A stretch of DNA of 64,000 nt from Pseudomonas sp. BP8 (GTDB taxonomy: Bacteria > Pseudomonadota > Gammaproteobacteria > Pseudomonadales > Pseudomonadaceae), in NCBI RefSeq assembly GCF_017875955.1, contig NZ_JAGINK010000001.1, forward strand, positions 3,998,501 to 4,062,500. Reading direction: 5' to 3'. Of this stretch, positions 52,575 to 61,113 are shown one piece after another. The notes beneath the pieces were generated by a model. It had not been told where the DNA came from and made no database searches. It saw nothing but the letters and a program-made list of their open reading frames with translations. Position numbers and translations under genes: made by a program. Positions within the stretch are counted from its first letter, which is position 1, and every line of letters begins with the position of its first letter.

Positions 52575-53989
52575 GCAAACCAGCCTTGCAGCCATAACGG
52601 TCCAGGATCGGCGAGGTCCTGGTAGGCCCACCCACGCAGGCCATCGTGGGTCTCTATGCGGTAGTAGTCTCGGCGCACATCAGCACCGTCCCACCAGCCC
52701 GACTCGATCCGTTCGGCATGGCTCAGGCGCTGCACGAAACCCTCCGGTAGCCGCTGCGGCGCGGCCAGCAGCCAGCCAGGACGGCTGCCGGGGGAGACCT
52801 GCAACGGCCCGCACGCACCCTGCTCGCCCAGTTGCCAGGCGCACTCGGGGCGGTGATCGGCCTCGGCGCAGAGGCCCTGCACCGCATCATCGCCCAAGCG
52901 CGCACGCAAGCGTTCGCGCAGTTGCTGCCATGGCTGCGCTTGCTTGGCCCGCGGATCAAACAGGGCTTGGTGCTGCGGAACGAACGCAGGCAGGTCCTCG
53001 GCCAACAGGCGAAGGCTTCGCACCGGTGCGCGAAGGCGCAGTGGCTCCAGCCGGCCGCGAGCCAGCTCGAAGAGCATCGCCGCATCGCGCTCGGCCGCCA
53101 GCAGGCCGACCTTGAGCAGCGTGTCCGGGCCTTCAATATGCTCAAGATGCAGCTCAAAGCGCTGCACCCCACAGTCACGCCCGCCCAGAAATGCCGCCAG
53201 GTCAGTAATCATCCGGCGCAGGGGGAACAACAAGGCCTGATGCGACTCGACATCGAAGTTCAGCTCCAGCCGCGCCTCGAAGCGATCCGGCGGCACGTAA
53301 TACTCAAGGCCAAGCGTGCGCAGACCGAGCAATTGATCCAGGTGCAGTTGCACCTCGGCGGCGAACCGCCGGGCCAGCGCATCGCGCGGCAAGGCCAACA
53401 GCTCGCCAAGTCGGCGCAGGCCCATCCGGGCAAAGGCTTCGGCGGCATCCCTGGGCAGTCCGATCTTGCCAATGGGCAAATTGCGCAGTGCAGCAACGGT
53501 TTCATCAGCGCTGGTCACGGCCAGGCCATCATGCGCGTTGGCGAGCATGCGTGCCGCCACCGGATTGCTGGCGACGACAATCCGCTGGCGCAGGCCCAAG
53601 GCATCCAGTTCGTCACGCAAACGCGCTTCGAACAGTGGCCAGGGGCCAAACAGTTGCAAACTGGAACCGACTTCAAGCAGCAAGGCGCGTGGATACTGCA
53701 GGCTGACCTGGGCACTGAAGCGATAGGCCCACGCTGCCAACAGTTGCTCGATCTGGGCGACCCGCGCCGGGTCGGCCTCGATGCAGGTGAAGCCGTCGGC
53801 CAGGGCCCGGGCGGCGGTAAGCGTTTGCCCCGCCCTCAGCCCCAGGTCGGCCGCGGCTGGATTGACCGATTGCAGCACCCGACGCTGGGTCGGGCCGCCA
53901 ATCAGCACCAGCGCTGTGTCGGGATCGTCGCGTTCACGCAGGACGCTGTCCAGCGCCAGCTGCGGGAACAGAATGCAGGCCCAGAGCAT
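52571..53989 (-). CDS. imuB: ImuB, Y-family polymerase-like mutasome protein
   Basis: 472 residues. Y-family polymerase folds are visible (VNPAAADLGLRAGQTLTAARAL, RIVVASNPVAARMLANAHDG, LPIGKIGLPRDAAEAFARMGLRRLGELLALP), but the N-terminal catalytic acids are degenerate (MLWACILFPQLALDSVLRE), as known for ImuB, which acts as a beta-clamp-binding hub and not as a polymerase. It starts six bases after imuA and overlaps dnaE2 by four. Confidence 0.95.
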   Translation of the reverse strand: MLWACILFPQLALDSVLRERDDPDTALVLIGGPTQRRVLQSVNPAAADLGLRAGQTLTAARALADGFTCIEADPARVAQIEQLLAAWAYRFSAQVSLQYPRALLLEVGSSLQLFGPWPLFEARLRDELDALGLRQRIVVASNPVAARMLANAHDGLAVTSADETVAALRNLPIGKIGLPRDAAEAFARMGLRRLGELLALPRDALARRFAAEVQLHLDQLLGLRTLGLEYYVPPDRFEARLELNFDVESHQALLFPLRRMITDLAAFLGGRDCGVQRFELHLEHIEGPDTLLKVGLLAAERDAAMLFELARGRLEPLRLRAPVRSLRLLAEDLPAFVPQHQALFDPRAKQAQPWQQLRERLRARLGDDAVQGLCAEADHRPECAWQLGEQGACGPLQVSPGSRPGWLLAAPQRLPEGFVQRLSHAERIESGWWDGADVRRDYYRIETHDGLRGWAYQDLADPGPLWLQGWFA

Positions 53990-53995
53990 GGCACG

Positions 53996-54616
53996 CTACC
54001 CCCAAGCCGGGCAGGCAATGGGCGCAGCAGGCGGCATGCCGCCGCGGCACTTGAGCACCCGCCACTGTGCTGGCCGGCTGTCGATGGCGATACGCAAGGC
54101 GGCCGGTGAAGGGTTGTGCGCAGCCTGCTGCGGCCGACAGGCAAAGGCCAGGGCCTGGCCGGTTTCGGCAGCGACCTGCAAGCGACGCAAGGCACGGTCG
54201 TCGGCGCGCTCGGGCCAGCACAGGACCGCCGCGCAACTGCCAGAGCGCAGGCACTGCTCGGCAGCCCACAGAGCGTCATTGGCGTCGGCCTCGACCTGGA
54301 CCAACCAGCGCAGGTCGACGCCCGCCGCCTGCCAGGCGGGCGCAAAAGGGATGAACGGCGGTGCGACCAGCACGACCCGCCCGCCTTCAGCGGTGAGACG
54401 CGCCAAGCTCGGCCAGAGCAACTGCAACTCACCGCAGCCAGGGTTGGCCAGAAGCAGCTCGCTGAGTGCCGCGGCGGGCCAGCCGCCTTCGGCCAGGCGA
54501 TGGTCAAGGTGGGCATGCCCGGTCGGCTGCAGGCCCAGCGGCCGTAACTGGGTTTGCCGGCCACGCCAGATCCGGCGCTGGTCGAGCAGGCCGTCGAGAT
54601 CGACCACCGCGCCCAT
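53996..54616 (-). CDS. imuA: ImuA, RecA/SulA-like mutasome protein
   Basis: 206 residues. Typical ImuA of pseudomonads: GGWPAAALSELLLANPGCGELQLLWPSLARL, GGRVVLVAPPFIPFAPAWQAAGVDLRWLVQV, SCAAVLCWPERADDRALRRLQVAAE. It resembles the RecA core without a clear P-loop. The start overlaps the lexA2 stop by one base (TGATG), so translation is coupled. Confidence 0.92.
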   Translation of the reverse strand: MGAVVDLDGLLDQRRIWRGRQTQLRPLGLQPTGHAHLDHRLAEGGWPAAALSELLLANPGCGELQLLWPSLARLTAEGGRVVLVAPPFIPFAPAWQAAGVDLRWLVQVEADANDALWAAEQCLRSGSCAAVLCWPERADDRALRRLQVAAETGQALAFACRPQQAAHNPSPAALRIAIDSRPAQWRVLKCRGGMPPAAPIACPAWG

Positions 54617-55224
54617 CAGTCACGCCTCAGGAGGCCGCAGAACACCCCTTCGATGAAGAACTCTCGCTCTGGACCTACCTCGATCGGCGCGTAGGCGGGG
54701 TTGCGCGGCAGCAGTCGAAACCCTGCAGCCGTGCGTTGCAGGCGTTTGATGGTCACCTCTCCGTCCAGCCGCGCGACCACGATCTGGCCATCACGGGCAT
54801 CGCCTTGCTGGCGGATGCCGACCAGGTCGCCATCGAAGATGCCATCGTCGACCATCGACTCGCCGCGTACTTTCAACAGGTAGTCAGGGGTGCGGCGGAA
54901 CAGGCTCGGGTCGAGCAGCAATTGCTCGTGGATATCCAGGTCAGGGCCGATCGGGGCACCGGCGGCCACTTGCCCCAGAACCGGCAGCTCGAGAATTTCT
55001 GGCCGGCGCAGTGGCTCGGCCAGGCGGATCCCCCGCGCCTGGTTGGGCGTGACTTCGATGTAGCCACCCTGGCACAGGGCGGTAATGTGCTTGCGTGCCA
55101 CGCTGCGCGAGGCAAAGCCGAAACGCTCGGCGATGTCGGCAAGGCTCGGAGGCTGGGCGTGTTCGCTGATGCGCTCGCGAATAAAGGCGAGGATGGCACG
55201 GCGTTTGGGAGTCATATTATCCAT
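54616..55224 (-). CDS. lexA2: LexA2, SOS repressor of the mutasome operon
   Basis: About 202 residues. ATGs at 55233, 55224 and 55215 are possible. I take 55224 because the first one lies inside the operator; the third begins MTPKRRAILAFIRERI. DNA-binding wing helix: PSLADIAERFGFASRSVARKHITALC. Self-cleavage site Ala-Gly in LGQVAAGAPIG, nucleophile Ser in VRGESMVDDGIFDGD and Lys in LDGEVTIKRL. It represses itself and imuA-imuB-dnaE2 until RecA-induced cleavage. Confidence 0.94.
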   Translation of the reverse strand: MDNMTPKRRAILAFIRERISEHAQPPSLADIAERFGFASRSVARKHITALCQGGYIEVTPNQARGIRLAEPLRRPEILELPVLGQVAAGAPIGPDLDIHEQLLLDPSLFRRTPDYLLKVRGESMVDDGIFDGDLVGIRQQGDARDGQIVVARLDGEVTIKRLQRTAAGFRLLPRNPAYAPIEVGPEREFFIEGVFCGLLRRD

Positions 55225-55225
55225 G

Positions 55226-55241
55226 GAGCACATTTGTACTC
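55226..55241 (-). promoter_or_regulatory. LexA2-type SOS operator (GTAC-N4-GTGC)
   Basis: On the minus strand GAGTACAAATGTGCTC contains GTAC-AAAT-GTGC (55228-55239), the form reported for LexA2 of P. putida and unlike the common CTG-N10-CAG box. It covers the first possible ATG of lexA2, giving tight self-control. Confidence 0.85.
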
Positions 55242-55325
55242 TTTTTGGCGCGCACTGAACAGCCCCCTTCGTCGTCAGGTTTGGCTATCATGCCGAGGAT
55301 TGCCGTTTTGTCTTTTGGATACCCG

Positions 55326-55985
55326 ATGCTGACTGCCCTGCTGTTTGATCTCGACGGAACCCTCACTGATACCGATACCCTGCACCTGCAGGCTTTCCGC
55401 CAATTGCTGCACGAGCATGACGGCCGCCAGCTCAGCCAGGCGCAGTTCGATGCCCAGGTCAGCGGTCGCTCCAATGGTGAGTTGTTTGCCGAGCTGTTTC
55501 CGGCGGCGAGCCGCGAGCAATGCCAGGCGCTGGCCGAGCGCAAAGAGGCGTTGTTCCGGGAAATGGCACCCGATCTGCAGCCGATGCCTGGCCTGCTGCG
55601 TCTGCTCGATCATGCCCAGGCGCACGGGATCGGCGTGTGCGTGGTGACCAACGCACCGCGCTTGAATGCCGAACACATGCTCGCGGCCATGGGCCTGGAG
55701 CAGCGTTTCGAGCATGTGTTGGTGTCCGATGAGCTGGCCCGGCCCAAGCCGGATCCGCTGCCCTACCTGACCGGCTTGGAGCGCCTGGGTGCCGACGCCG
55801 CACAGTCGTTGGCGTTCGAGGACTCGCTGCCTGGGGTCAAGGCGGCCAGTGGCGCCGGGATCTTTACCGTCGGCATTGCTACTACGCAATCACCGCAGCG
55901 CTTGCACGAGGCTGGCGCGCAGCTGGTGATCGACGACTTCAATGACCCTCGTCTGTGGGCATTGATTGAAGCAATGCAAGGCTGA
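55326..55985 (+). CDS. HAD superfamily phosphatase (subfamily IA)
   Basis: 219 residues from the ATG at 55326. HAD motifs in order: LFDLDGTLTDTDTLHLQAF (nucleophile Asp and acid Asp), VCVVTNAPRLNAE (motif II Thr), ELARPKPDPLPYL (motif III Lys) and LAFEDSLPGVKAA (motif IV). It resembles phosphoglycolate phosphatase and beta-phosphoglucomutase-like enzymes; the substrate is not set. It is divergent from lexA2 by about 85 bases. Confidence 0.9.
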   Translation: MLTALLFDLDGTLTDTDTLHLQAFRQLLHEHDGRQLSQAQFDAQVSGRSNGELFAELFPAASREQCQALAERKEALFREMAPDLQPMPGLLRLLDHAQAHGIGVCVVTNAPRLNAEHMLAAMGLEQRFEHVLVSDELARPKPDPLPYLTGLERLGADAAQSLAFEDSLPGVKAASGAGIFTVGIATTQSPQRLHEAGAQLVIDDFNDPRLWALIEAMQG

Positions 55986-55990
55986 GCATT

Positions 55991-56125
55991 CTGGGGCCGC
56001 TGCGCGACCCTTTCGCGACACAAGGCCGCTCCCACAATGATCGCGCCAGCTTTTAGGTTTTGTGCAAGACAGCGGCCTTTGTGGGAGCGGCCTTGTGTCG
56101 CGAAATGAGGGCGCAGCCCTCACCG
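55991..56125. repeat. Paired REP element, type 2
   Basis: Inverted arms (TTTCGCGACACAAGGCCGCT and GAGCGGCCTTGTGTCGCGAA) with a ~42-base spacer unrelated to that of the elements at 41143 and 46019. It lies between the convergent HAD and anti-sigma genes. Confidence 0.8.
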
Positions 56126-56206
56126 GCATCACCTCTAGATACGATCCGTTCACCCACTGCAATCCGGTCACGACCACCTTGGGTTCATCCCACCCACGCC
56201 TGATCG

Positions 56207-56959
56207 CTAGAGGCTGACCCCAAGCATCTGGCGCACCGAGTCACTGCGGCTGTCATCCGCCGCACTGACCAGGGCGAAGTTATAGGCGCCGTGCGACCAG
56301 TAACGCGCCTCTAGCTGACCGTCGGTGCGCTGGCCGCTGGGCATCTTCTCGAAGCGCTCACCGGGCAAGCGCATGAACAGGCTGATCCGCTCGCCCTGAC
56401 CATCCTGGAACACCAGCAGCGCCGCCGGTCCCTGTTCATTGCTGAGCAGGCGCGCACCGACCGGCTGGAAACCGTAACCGGCGAGGTCAGGCAACTGGCC
56501 GACACGCTTGAAGTGATTGCCCAGCCAGGCCTGCAACGTGGCCGGGTCGCTGGCCTGGATGTCGAGCGCAGTGGAGGTCACGAACATCCGGTGCGCCTGC
56601 ACCGCATCGGCCATCGGCAGATCGTTGGCGACCATTGTCACCTGCCGCGCCTGCCACCCCCCCAGGCCGCCGACACCCAATGTCAACAACAGCACTGCGG
56701 CCGTGCCCAGGCGCCGTAGCCGCCGTTGCCGCAAGCGTCGGCGCAACTGACCGAGTTCCAGCTGCGGCGCAGGCGCCAGATCGCCCAGGCCTGCCAGCGC
56801 CGCGCGCAAACGCCGGGTATCGTCGCGCCAGGCTTCGATACGCGCCGCCTCGGTCGGGTTGGCCGCCAGCCACGTCTGTACTTCAGCGCGGCGCGCAGGC
56901 TGCAGGCGCTCGTCGACGTAAGCGTGCAACTCGTCCTCGGTAGGGATCAAGCGTGTCAT
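56207..56959 (-). CDS. Anti-sigma factor (transmembrane)
   Basis: 250 residues. The N-terminus (TEDELHAYVDERLQPARRAEVQTWLAANPTEAARIEAWRDDTRRLRAAL) has the anti-sigma helix pattern without the zinc-binding HxxxCxxC. One membrane helix follows (LGTAAVLLLTLGVGGLGGW, ~84-102), then a periplasmic domain of ~145 residues. Its ATG overlaps the sigma stop (ATGA), so the two are made together and it should hold that sigma at the membrane. Confidence 0.88.
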   Translation of the reverse strand: MTRLIPTEDELHAYVDERLQPARRAEVQTWLAANPTEAARIEAWRDDTRRLRAALAGLGDLAPAPQLELGQLRRRLRQRRLRRLGTAAVLLLTLGVGGLGGWQARQVTMVANDLPMADAVQAHRMFVTSTALDIQASDPATLQAWLGNHFKRVGQLPDLAGYGFQPVGARLLSNEQGPAALLVFQDGQGERISLFMRLPGERFEKMPSGQRTDGQLEARYWSHGAYNFALVSAADDSRSDSVRQMLGVSL

Positions 56960-57477
56960 TTCAGTCTCCGCAAGGCCGGGGGCTTAGGGCTGCCCTCGGT
57001 CAGTTCACGCAACGCGGCACGGGCCCGCGACAGCCGCGACATCACCGTACCGATGGGAATGCTCAAGGCCAGGGCGGCCTCCTTGTAACTCAAGCCCTCG
57101 ACGCTGACCAGCAACAGCAAGGCGCGCTGCTCCGCCGACAACCGGGCAAATGCTTGCAGGTCAGCCTGGGCGAGGATGATGTTCTCGGTGTTGTCGCCGA
57201 CCGGTTCGCCGCTGTCGTGCGCCCCACCGAACCAGGCCAGCCAGCGCCGATGCAGACGCTCGCGGCGCTTACCGTCGAGAAACAATCGGTAGAGGATGGT
57301 GAACAGCCAAGCGCGCAGGGCATCTGCCTCGCGTTGTTGGTCGCCGCGGCTGAGCGCGCGCTCGACAGTCCCCTGAACCAGGTCGTCGGCACTGCCCGGC
57401 TCGCGCGTCAGCCACAAGGCAAAGCGGCGCAGGCGCTGCAGCAGCTCGCGCCACTGGTGTTCGTCCAGATCGTGCAT
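56956..57477 (-). CDS. ECF RNA polymerase sigma factor
   Basis: 173 residues from the ATG at 57477. Region 2: LRRFALWLTREPGSADDLVQGTVERALSR, ALRAWLFTILYRLFLD; region 4: LSAEQRALLLLVSVEGLSYKEAALALSIPIGTVMSRLSRARAAL. It is cotranscribed with the anti-sigma gene and divergent from a catalase-like/cytochrome b561 operon. Matching promoter elements on both strands of the gap suggest it drives its own operon and that one. Confidence 0.92.
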   Translation of the reverse strand: MHDLDEHQWRELLQRLRRFALWLTREPGSADDLVQGTVERALSRGDQQREADALRAWLFTILYRLFLDGKRRERLHRRWLAWFGGAHDSGEPVGDNTENIILAQADLQAFARLSAEQRALLLLVSVEGLSYKEAALALSIPIGTVMSRLSRARAALRELTEGSPKPPALRRLK

Positions 57478-57517
57478 GGTCAGGTTCCGGCCCCGTGGGC
57501 AGTCAGTGTAAGGGGCA

Positions 57518-57542
57518 GACGCGCGGTCACGAAATCTATTCC
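57518..57542 (-). promoter_or_regulatory. ECF-type promoter of the sigma/anti-sigma operon
   Basis: On the minus strand GGAAT (57542-57538), 16 bases, CGTC (57521-57518), about 40 bases before the sigma ATG. It has the same parts and spacing as the plus-strand promoter ten bases away. Confidence 0.65.
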
Positions 57543-57551
57543 CACTGGCGT

Positions 57552-57576
57552 GGAATAAGTTTCTCACTGGTGCGTC
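57552..57576 (+). promoter_or_regulatory. ECF-type promoter of the catalase-like/cyt b561 operon
   Basis: GGAAT (57552-57556, within GGAATAA), 16 bases, CGTC (57573-57576), placed 33 bases before the ATG. GGAAC/T-N16-CGT is the usual ECF form. Confidence 0.7.
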
Positions 57577-57609
57577 GTACCCGCACATTCACTGACCCGG
57601 ACCTGAACC

Positions 57610-58656
57610 ATGACCACTCCCCTGCACGGCCCTGCCAAAGCATTGCGCCTGGCCGCGATCGGTGCCGGCCTGCTCGCCCTGGGCGCCGGTTTCGCCTATG
57701 CCGCCGGCTGGATCGGCAGCCCGGAGCTGACCCCGCAACGCATCATCGATACCTTCGAAGCGCAGGCCGGCCACCATCCGGGATACCGCAAGAACCACGC
57801 CAAGGGCGTGTGTGTCGCGGGTTACTTCCAGAGCAGCGGGCTGGCGGCCTCAGTCTCGAGCGCGCGGGTGTTTCAGCAGCCGCGGGTGGCGGTTATCGGC
57901 CGCTTCGCCATCGGCGGGGCCAACCCCTCCACGCCTGACACCGGCGTGCCAGTACGCAGCCTGGCCCTGCAGTTTGCCAGCGACGATGGCCAGATCTGGC
58001 GCACCGGCATGAACAACCCGCCGGTTCTGGCGATCAGCACGCCCCAGGCGTTTTACCAACAGGTCCTGGCGATGACCCCCGACCCGGCTACCGGCAAGGC
58101 CGACCCTGCGCGGATGCAAGCGTTCTTCGCCGCTCACCCGGAGAGCGCGGCGTTTCGCCAGTGGGCAGCGTCCTATAAACCCAGCGACAGCTTCGCCAGC
58201 ACCAACTACCACAGCATCAATGCCTTCCGCCTGATCGACGCCAACGGCAACGCGCATCCGGTGCGCTGGCAAGTCGAAGCGCAGACGCCATTCGCCGCCC
58301 TGCCCGCCCAGGTCGACGACAACCGCTATCTGCAGCACGACCTGCAACGCCGCCTGGAGCAAGGCCCACTGCGCTGGACCTTGCGACTGGTCCTGGCCGA
58401 ACCCGGTGACCCGATCGACGACCCCGCCCATCCCTGGCCGGCAGAGCGGCGCAGCATCGATGCCGGCACCCTGGTCATCGAAAGCGTCGATGCGCCCGAG
58501 CAAGGCGCCTGCCGTGACCTGAACTTCGATCCGCTGATCCTGCCGAGCGGGATCGAGCCCTCTGACGATCCGATCCTGGCAGCCCGCTCGGCGGCCTACT
58601 CAGAGTCATTCAACCGCCGCAGCCGTGAATCGCTGAGCACAGGAACCCGCCCATGA
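57610..58656 (+). CDS. Catalase-related peroxidase, SrpA-like
   Basis: 348 residues. The N-terminus is an export signal or anchor (ALRLAAIGAGLLALGAGFAYAAGWIG). A small catalase fold follows: distal His in GYRKNHAKGVCVAGYF, VIGRFAIGGANPSTPDTG, SLALQFASDDGQIWRTGMNN, YHSINAFRLIDANG, and the heme-ligand Tyr in LAARSAAYSESFNRRSRES. Such periplasmic heme proteins act as organic peroxidases. Its stop overlaps the cytochrome b561 gene, a likely electron donor. Confidence 0.92.
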   Translation: MTTPLHGPAKALRLAAIGAGLLALGAGFAYAAGWIGSPELTPQRIIDTFEAQAGHHPGYRKNHAKGVCVAGYFQSSGLAASVSSARVFQQPRVAVIGRFAIGGANPSTPDTGVPVRSLALQFASDDGQIWRTGMNNPPVLAISTPQAFYQQVLAMTPDPATGKADPARMQAFFAAHPESAAFRQWAASYKPSDSFASTNYHSINAFRLIDANGNAHPVRWQVEAQTPFAALPAQVDDNRYLQHDLQRRLEQGPLRWTLRLVLAEPGDPIDDPAHPWPAERRSIDAGTLVIESVDAPEQGACRDLNFDPLILPSGIEPSDDPILAARSAAYSESFNRRSRESLSTGTRP

Positions 58657-59186
58657 AACCCACTGTTTTCCACCCCCTCGCCCGCTTGCTGCATTGGCTG
58701 ATGGCCGTGCTCATCCTGGCCATGCTGTTCATCGGCGTGAGCATGGTCGGCGACCTGTCACTGCGCCATCCGCTGCTGGTCGAACTGCACAAGGCTACCG
58801 GCCTGGCATTGCTGGTGCTGGTGGTGCTGCGCATCGGCCTGCGCCTGGCCCTGCCACATCCGCCCCTGCCCGCTGACCTGCCCGCCCTCCAGCGCCTGGC
58901 TGCCGGGGCCTCGCATGTGCTGCTGTATGCCTTGATGCTAGGCATGCCTCTGCTGGGCTGGGCGATGCTTTCGGCTGGCGGCTATCCGCGCCCCCTGCAG
59001 CTGCCGGCAATCGTTCCCCATGACCTGCAGCTCTATGCAGTGCTGCGGACGGCCCACGGCTGGGCTGGCTACCTGCTGTTCGCCACGGTGCTAGTGCACC
59101 TCGGCGCGGCACTGATGCACGCACTGGTGCGGCGCGATGGCGTCTTGCGTAGCATGTGGCCAGGGCCTCTGCGTCGCGGTGAATGA
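58653..59186 (+). CDS. Cytochrome b561
   Basis: 177 residues, four hydrophobic helices with heme-ligating His in PLARLLHWLMAVLILAML, LVELHKATGLALLVLVVLR, AAGASHVLLYALMLGMP and TAHGWAGYLLFATVLVHLGAALMHA. It overlaps the catalase-like gene by four bases (ATGA) and probably passes quinol electrons to it in the periplasm. Confidence 0.92.
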   Translation: MKPTVFHPLARLLHWLMAVLILAMLFIGVSMVGDLSLRHPLLVELHKATGLALLVLVVLRIGLRLALPHPPLPADLPALQRLAAGASHVLLYALMLGMPLLGWAMLSAGGYPRPLQLPAIVPHDLQLYAVLRTAHGWAGYLLFATVLVHLGAALMHALVRRDGVLRSMWPGPLRRGE

Positions 59187-59206
59187 GCACTGGCGGGGTC
59201 GACAGA

Positions 59207-59221
59207 TGTAAATAATTATTA
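59207..59221. promoter_or_regulatory. Possible Fur box upstream of MFS gene
   Basis: TGTAAATAATTATTA matches the Fur 7-1-7 consensus at 11 of 14 positions and lies 43 bases before the MFS ATG in a short AT-rich island. If real, the MFS protein would be iron-regulated, perhaps a siderophore exporter. Confidence 0.45.
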
Positions 59222-59263
59222 CTAAGATCGGCGCTCATTTCGTCGTACTGCCCTGGACTGCCC

Positions 59264-60469
59264 ATGACTGCCGCAAAGGATCCTGCTTCCCTGAAACCCG
59301 CCAGCACCCTGGACTTGCGTCCGTTGCTGCTGGTGAACATGGCCTGCACCATGTCGATGATGGCCTTCGTTGCCCTCATTGGCCCGATCGCCCGCCTGCT
59401 GGGCCTGGCCACCTGGCAAGCCGGCGCGGCAGTGACCGTGGCCGGGGTGGTCTGGGTGCTGCTGGCGCGTCCCTGGGGACGCGCCGCCGACCGCTACGGC
59501 CGACGCCGGGTATTGCTGCTGGGCAGCGCCGGCTTCACCCTGGCCTACTGGCTGCTGTGCCTGTTCATCGACGGCGCCCTGCACTGGCTGCCGGGCGCAT
59601 CCCTGGCGTTTCTCGGCCTGATGCTGGCACGGGGCATGATCGGTGCCTTTTATGCCGCCTTGCCGGTGGCCGCCAACGCCCTGGTGGCTGATCACGTTGA
59701 ACCACAGCAACGCGCCCGCGCCATGGCATCACTGGGCGCGGCCAATGCCGTCGGCCTGGTCCTCGGCCCGGCAGTCGCGGCACTGCTGGCCCGCCACAGC
59801 CTGAGCATGCCGTTCTGGATCATGTCGATCTTGCCCGCAACGGCTTTCCTGGTGTTGCTGTTCAAGCTCAAGCCACAACCGCTGGCTCACAACCATGCGC
59901 CCAATCCGGTTCGCCTCGGCGACCCGCGCCTGCGCCGGCCATTACTGGTGGCGTTCAGTGCAATGCTCAGCGTGACCGTATCGCAGATCACGGTCGGCTT
60001 TTTCGCACTTGACCGCTTGGGGCTGCCTTCTACAGAAGCGGCCCAGGTCGCAGGCATCGCGCTGACCACGGTCGGCGTGGCCTTGATGCTGTCGCAAATT
60101 CTCCTGCGTCGGCTTGAGTGGCCAGCCCTGAAGATGATCCGCGTCGGCGCCAGCATCTCAGCCTTGGGCTTCGCGGCGGCCTCGCTCGCGGCCAGCGCCG
60201 AATGGCTGTGGGCGGCTTTCTTCATCGCCGCCGCTGGCATGGGCTTTGTCTTCCCGGCCTTCTCCGCCCTGGCTGCCAACGCCATGCACGCCTCCGAGCA
60301 AGGCGCCACCGCCGGCTCGATCGGCGCCGCCCAAGGCATGGGCGCAGTGATCGGGCCGCTGGCTGGCACTCTGGTTTACGCTCTTGACCCGCGCTTGCCA
60401 TTTCTGGCGGTGGCACTGCTGTTGCTGCTGGTCGGCCTATGGCCGATGCCCGCTGCAGCACGGCGCTGA
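59264..60469 (+). CDS. MFS transporter
   Basis: 401 residues, 12 helices, TetA-like motifs: VLLARPWGRAADRYGRRRVLLLG in the TM2-TM3 loop and GLMLARGMIGAFYAALPVAANALVADHVEPQQRARAMASLGAANAVGLVLGPAVAALLA. It is probably a drug or siderophore exporter. The upstream Fur-like site favours a siderophore role, as inference only. Confidence 0.88.
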   Translation: MTAAKDPASLKPASTLDLRPLLLVNMACTMSMMAFVALIGPIARLLGLATWQAGAAVTVAGVVWVLLARPWGRAADRYGRRRVLLLGSAGFTLAYWLLCLFIDGALHWLPGASLAFLGLMLARGMIGAFYAALPVAANALVADHVEPQQRARAMASLGAANAVGLVLGPAVAALLARHSLSMPFWIMSILPATAFLVLLFKLKPQPLAHNHAPNPVRLGDPRLRRPLLVAFSAMLSVTVSQITVGFFALDRLGLPSTEAAQVAGIALTTVGVALMLSQILLRRLEWPALKMIRVGASISALGFAAASLAASAEWLWAAFFIAAAGMGFVFPAFSALAANAMHASEQGATAGSIGAAQGMGAVIGPLAGTLVYALDPRLPFLAVALLLLLVGLWPMPAAARR

Positions 60470-60559
60470 CAGGCACAGCGCGCTGCCGTCTAGAGTGTGT
60501 TTTAATGCGTCGCTAATTATTTTTTACACCTCTGAAGACTTTCACCTAAAAAGGCGGCT

Positions 60560-61105
60560 ATGGACACGGGGACACGACTCAAACTGGTGCGTGAACGCAA
60601 CAACCTTTCCCAACGGGAACTGGCCCGCCGCAGTGGCCTGACCAATTCGACCATCTCGCAGATCGAACAGAACCGCGTCAGCCCTTCGGTCAGCTCCTTG
60701 AAAAAACTGCTCGAAGGGATTCCGATGTCCCTGGCGGAATTCTTCAGCTTCGACGAGCCGGTGCGTGAAGAGCGTTTCGTCTTTCGTGGCGGCGACCAGC
60801 CTGACCTCGGCCGCAATGGCCTGCGCATGCTGCTGGTCGGCGCCAGTGTCGAAGGCCGGCAGATGCGCATGCTCCGTGAGCTGTACGCCCCGGGCGCAGA
60901 CTCCGGCGAGCCAATTGTGCATGCCGAAGGCGAAGAGTGTGGCCTGGTCACCCGTGGCACCATCGAGCTGTGGGTCGATGGCCAGGTGAGCGTGCTCAAC
61001 TCCGGCGATGGCTACTACATCCCCACCACCCTCGCCCACAGCTTCAAGAACATCGGCCAGGACGAGGCCGAAATCATCAGCGCCAATACCCCGGCCAACT
61101 TCTGA
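60560..61105 (+). CDS. XRE-cupin transcriptional regulator, PuuR-like
   Basis: 181 residues: a helix-turn-helix (TRLKLVRERNNLSQRELARRSGLTNSTISQIEQNRVSPSVSSLKKLLEGI) and a C-terminal cupin (EPIVHAEGEECGLVTRGTIELWVDGQVSVLNSGDGYYIPTTLAHSFKNIG). PuuR-type members respond to polyamines such as putrescine. No polyamine catabolic genes are next to it here, so its target may be remote. Confidence 0.9.
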   Translation: MDTGTRLKLVRERNNLSQRELARRSGLTNSTISQIEQNRVSPSVSSLKKLLEGIPMSLAEFFSFDEPVREERFVFRGGDQPDLGRNGLRMLLVGASVEGRQMRMLRELYAPGADSGEPIVHAEGEECGLVTRGTIELWVDGQVSVLNSGDGYYIPTTLAHSFKNIGQDEAEIISANTPANF

Positions 61106-61113
61106 CCGACGCC

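Noticed and set aside
60937..61113. Upstream extension of the small protein at 61114
   Set aside because: The extra 59 codons overlap the PuuR-like gene in another frame and are Arg/His/Pro-rich, typical of shadow frames.
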